DNA from: Candidatus Methanoperedens sp.
GTDB taxonomy: Archaea > Halobacteriota > Methanosarcinia > Methanosarcinales > Methanoperedenaceae
NCBI GenBank assembly: GCA_027460605.1
Contig: JAPZAN010000033.1
Coordinates: 1-15,761, forward strand
Direction of reading: 5' to 3'
DNA length: 15,761 nucleotides
This document shows positions 14,921 to 15,761 of this stretch, piece after piece. Under the pieces are notes generated by a model. That model ran no database searches. It was not told the DNA's origin and was given only the letters and a program-made list of their open reading frames with translations. Within the stretch, counting starts at the first letter, position 1. Each line of letters opens with the position of its first letter. Position numbers and translations under genes: made by a program.

Positions 14921-15754
14921 TTAATCTCCTCCTTTTCCTCCGCCATGACCACCACCTCCGCCGCCTGAACCTCCGCCACCACCGGAGCTACCACCTCCTC
15001 CTCCGCCACCAGAACCCCCGCCACTGCTTCCACCACCTGAACCTCCACCGCCACCACCAGAGCTACCGCCTCCTCCTCCGCCAGAACCTCCGCCACTGTT
15101 CCCTCCACTTGAGCCGCTCCCACTGCCACTTCCACCACCTGAGTTACCTCCACCACTCCCTCCGCTATTACCGGTGCTGCCTTTATTGCCCTCAGATTTA
15201 TCTCCGCTGCTTCCTGTGCTGCTATCGGATTTGTCTCCGTTTTCTCCTTTACTGCTATCTTTACCGCTGTTGGATTTGTCTCCGTTTTCTCCTTTGCTGC
15301 TATCCTTACCGCTGTCGGACTTGTCCCCGCTTTCTCCTTTGCTGCCGCCATTGGAGGTATCTGCTTCCCCGGTTTTACTCTTACCGCCTCCTCCTGCTTC
15401 ATTATCTTTGCCTTTAGTACCCGAAACAGTCTCCTTCTCATTTATGCCTTTTTTGTCCCGGTCTTCCTTCGTCTTTGTGACTTTATCAAATTCATTACTT
15501 AATTTTACGTCCTTCAGGTCGTCCCTCACGATTTTCGCCATCTCACTTGCCTGTTTCTGGTTGTATTTTTCCTCTATTTCAAGGTTCTTCACGGCAAGAG
15601 CATAGTTCTCAGGAGTAATCACTCCTGCCTTTAGTTTTTTACCCAGAGCCTCACGGGCAGTCTGTATGCTTAAGACCTCGTCATTTAAGCGTTTTGCCTC
15701 TTCGGTTACAACTTCAGCATTATCGCTTTTTTTTGCTACCATGTACCTGAACAT
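14921..15754 (-). CDS. Coiled-coil protein with tandem repeats and polyglycine tail
   Basis: A 277-residue protein of three parts. Residues 1-105 are charged and helical; ALGKKLKAGVITPENYALAVKNLE (36-59) recalls a SHOCT-type short helical domain. Residues 139-183 are three 15-residue repeats (KGESGDKSDSGKDSS and near copies). Residues 198-277 are almost only Gly and Ser, ending HGGGKGGD. There is no signal peptide or membrane helix, so the protein is presumably cytosolic and largely disordered. The start may be the ATG at 15754 or 15742; the frame is open to the window edge, so it could begin further upstream. Low-complexity coding is also prone to false gene calls, but the ordinary N-terminal part supports a real gene. 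Confidence 0.6.
   Translation of the reverse strand: MFRYMVAKKSDNAEVVTEEAKRLNDEVLSIQTAREALGKKLKAGVITPENYALAVKNLEIEEKYNQKQASEMAKIVRDDLKDVKLSNEFDKVTKTKEDRDKKGINEKETVSGTKGKDNEAGGGGKSKTGEADTSNGGSKGESGDKSDSGKDSSKGENGDKSNSGKDSSKGENGDKSDSSTGSSGDKSEGNKGSTGNSGGSGGGNSGGGSGSGSGSSGGNSGGGSGGGGGGSSGGGGGGSGGGSSGGGSGGGGGGGSSGGGGGSGGGGGGHGGGKGGD
14924..15163 (-). repeat. Polyglycine/serine coding tract
   Basis: About 80 codons of nearly pure Gly and Ser, seen on the plus strand as repeated CCACC/CCTCC/CCGCC words. It is expansion-prone, and short-read assembly here may be unreliable. Confidence 0.7.
15206..15340 (-). repeat. Three tandem 45-bp coding repeats
   Basis: Units 15296-15340, 15251-15295 and 15206-15250 encode KGE(S/N)GDKS(D/N)SGKDSS-type peptides; the third diverges after eight residues. 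The first two also match closely in DNA (TTTCTCCTTT...GCTGCTATC words on the plus strand), so they arose by recent duplication and may vary in copy number. Confidence 0.75.
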
Positions 15755-15761
15755 CCTGACA

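Noticed and set aside
14857..15605. His/Arg/Leu/Pro-rich plus-strand ORFs, and a second minus-strand ORF
   Set aside because: They are out-of-frame or antisense readings of the glycine-rich repeat gene and have no independent coding signal.
1..15761. CRISPR array, insertion sequence, tRNA or rRNA gene
   Set aside because: No regularly spaced repeats, transposase motifs, terminal inverted repeats, or cloverleaf/T-loop signature were seen.

Overview
The window looks like a chromosomal segment of a euryarchaeon, most likely of the Methanosarcinales / Methanoperedens (ANME-2d) type. The evidence is archaeal information-processing and metabolic genes (replication factor C large subunit with a C-terminal PIP box, a stand-alone GMP synthase glutaminase subunit, archaeal riboflavin-pathway reductase, an archaeal coiled-coil protein), GGTGAT/GGAGG Shine-Dalgarno sites in front of TTG or ATG starts, and TATA-box promoters placed for leaderless mRNAs. 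The lineage is inferred from gene types; no search could be run.

Layout. 1-571 (minus): 5' part of an archaeal coiled-coil protein running off the left edge, preceded by an unusually structured leader (four short hairpins, 589-661). 572-1073: gene-free, with further dyads and an imperfect palindrome of a CGCAAAG-type dispersed repeat (959-1024). 1074-7504 (minus): six tightly packed genes read as one probable operon, in order: an AT-rich two-gene restriction-modification-like pair (large N6-adenine methyltransferase plus small PD-(D/E)XK nuclease), the riboflavin reductase arfC, a BlaI-like repressor, a membrane metalloprotease coupled to it by an ATGA overlap, and an HtpX-type protease carrying a perfect EF-hand loop. 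7505-7809: gene-free divergent spacer. 7810-11060 (plus): serA (TTG start), a small two-helix membrane protein, an MNT/HEPN toxin-antitoxin pair, and guaAA. 11014-12102 (minus): an MFS transporter whose 3' end overlaps guaAA antisense by 47 bp. 12160-13596 (plus): rfcL, sharing a symmetric promoter with the transporter. 13600-14765 (minus): a membrane-anchored protein and a nucleoside deoxyribosyltransferase-like protein that overlap out of frame and look as if a deletion removed the end of the first and the beginning of the second. 14921-15754 (minus): a coiled-coil / repeat / polyglycine low-complexity protein reaching the right edge.

How the genes relate. serA and guaAA are housekeeping amino-acid and purine genes with a toxin-antitoxin module between them. 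The BlaI-like/protease/HtpX trio resembles a membrane-stress or proteolysis-controlled regulon. The restriction-like pair is much more AT-rich than its neighbours (16 G/C in 5041-5100 against 32 in 8041-8100) and was probably acquired. The items most worth follow-up are the structured leader RNA, the calcium-loop HtpX in a repressor/protease operon, the methylase-nuclease pair fused into the riboflavin operon, and the apparent deletion fusion at about 13966-13984.
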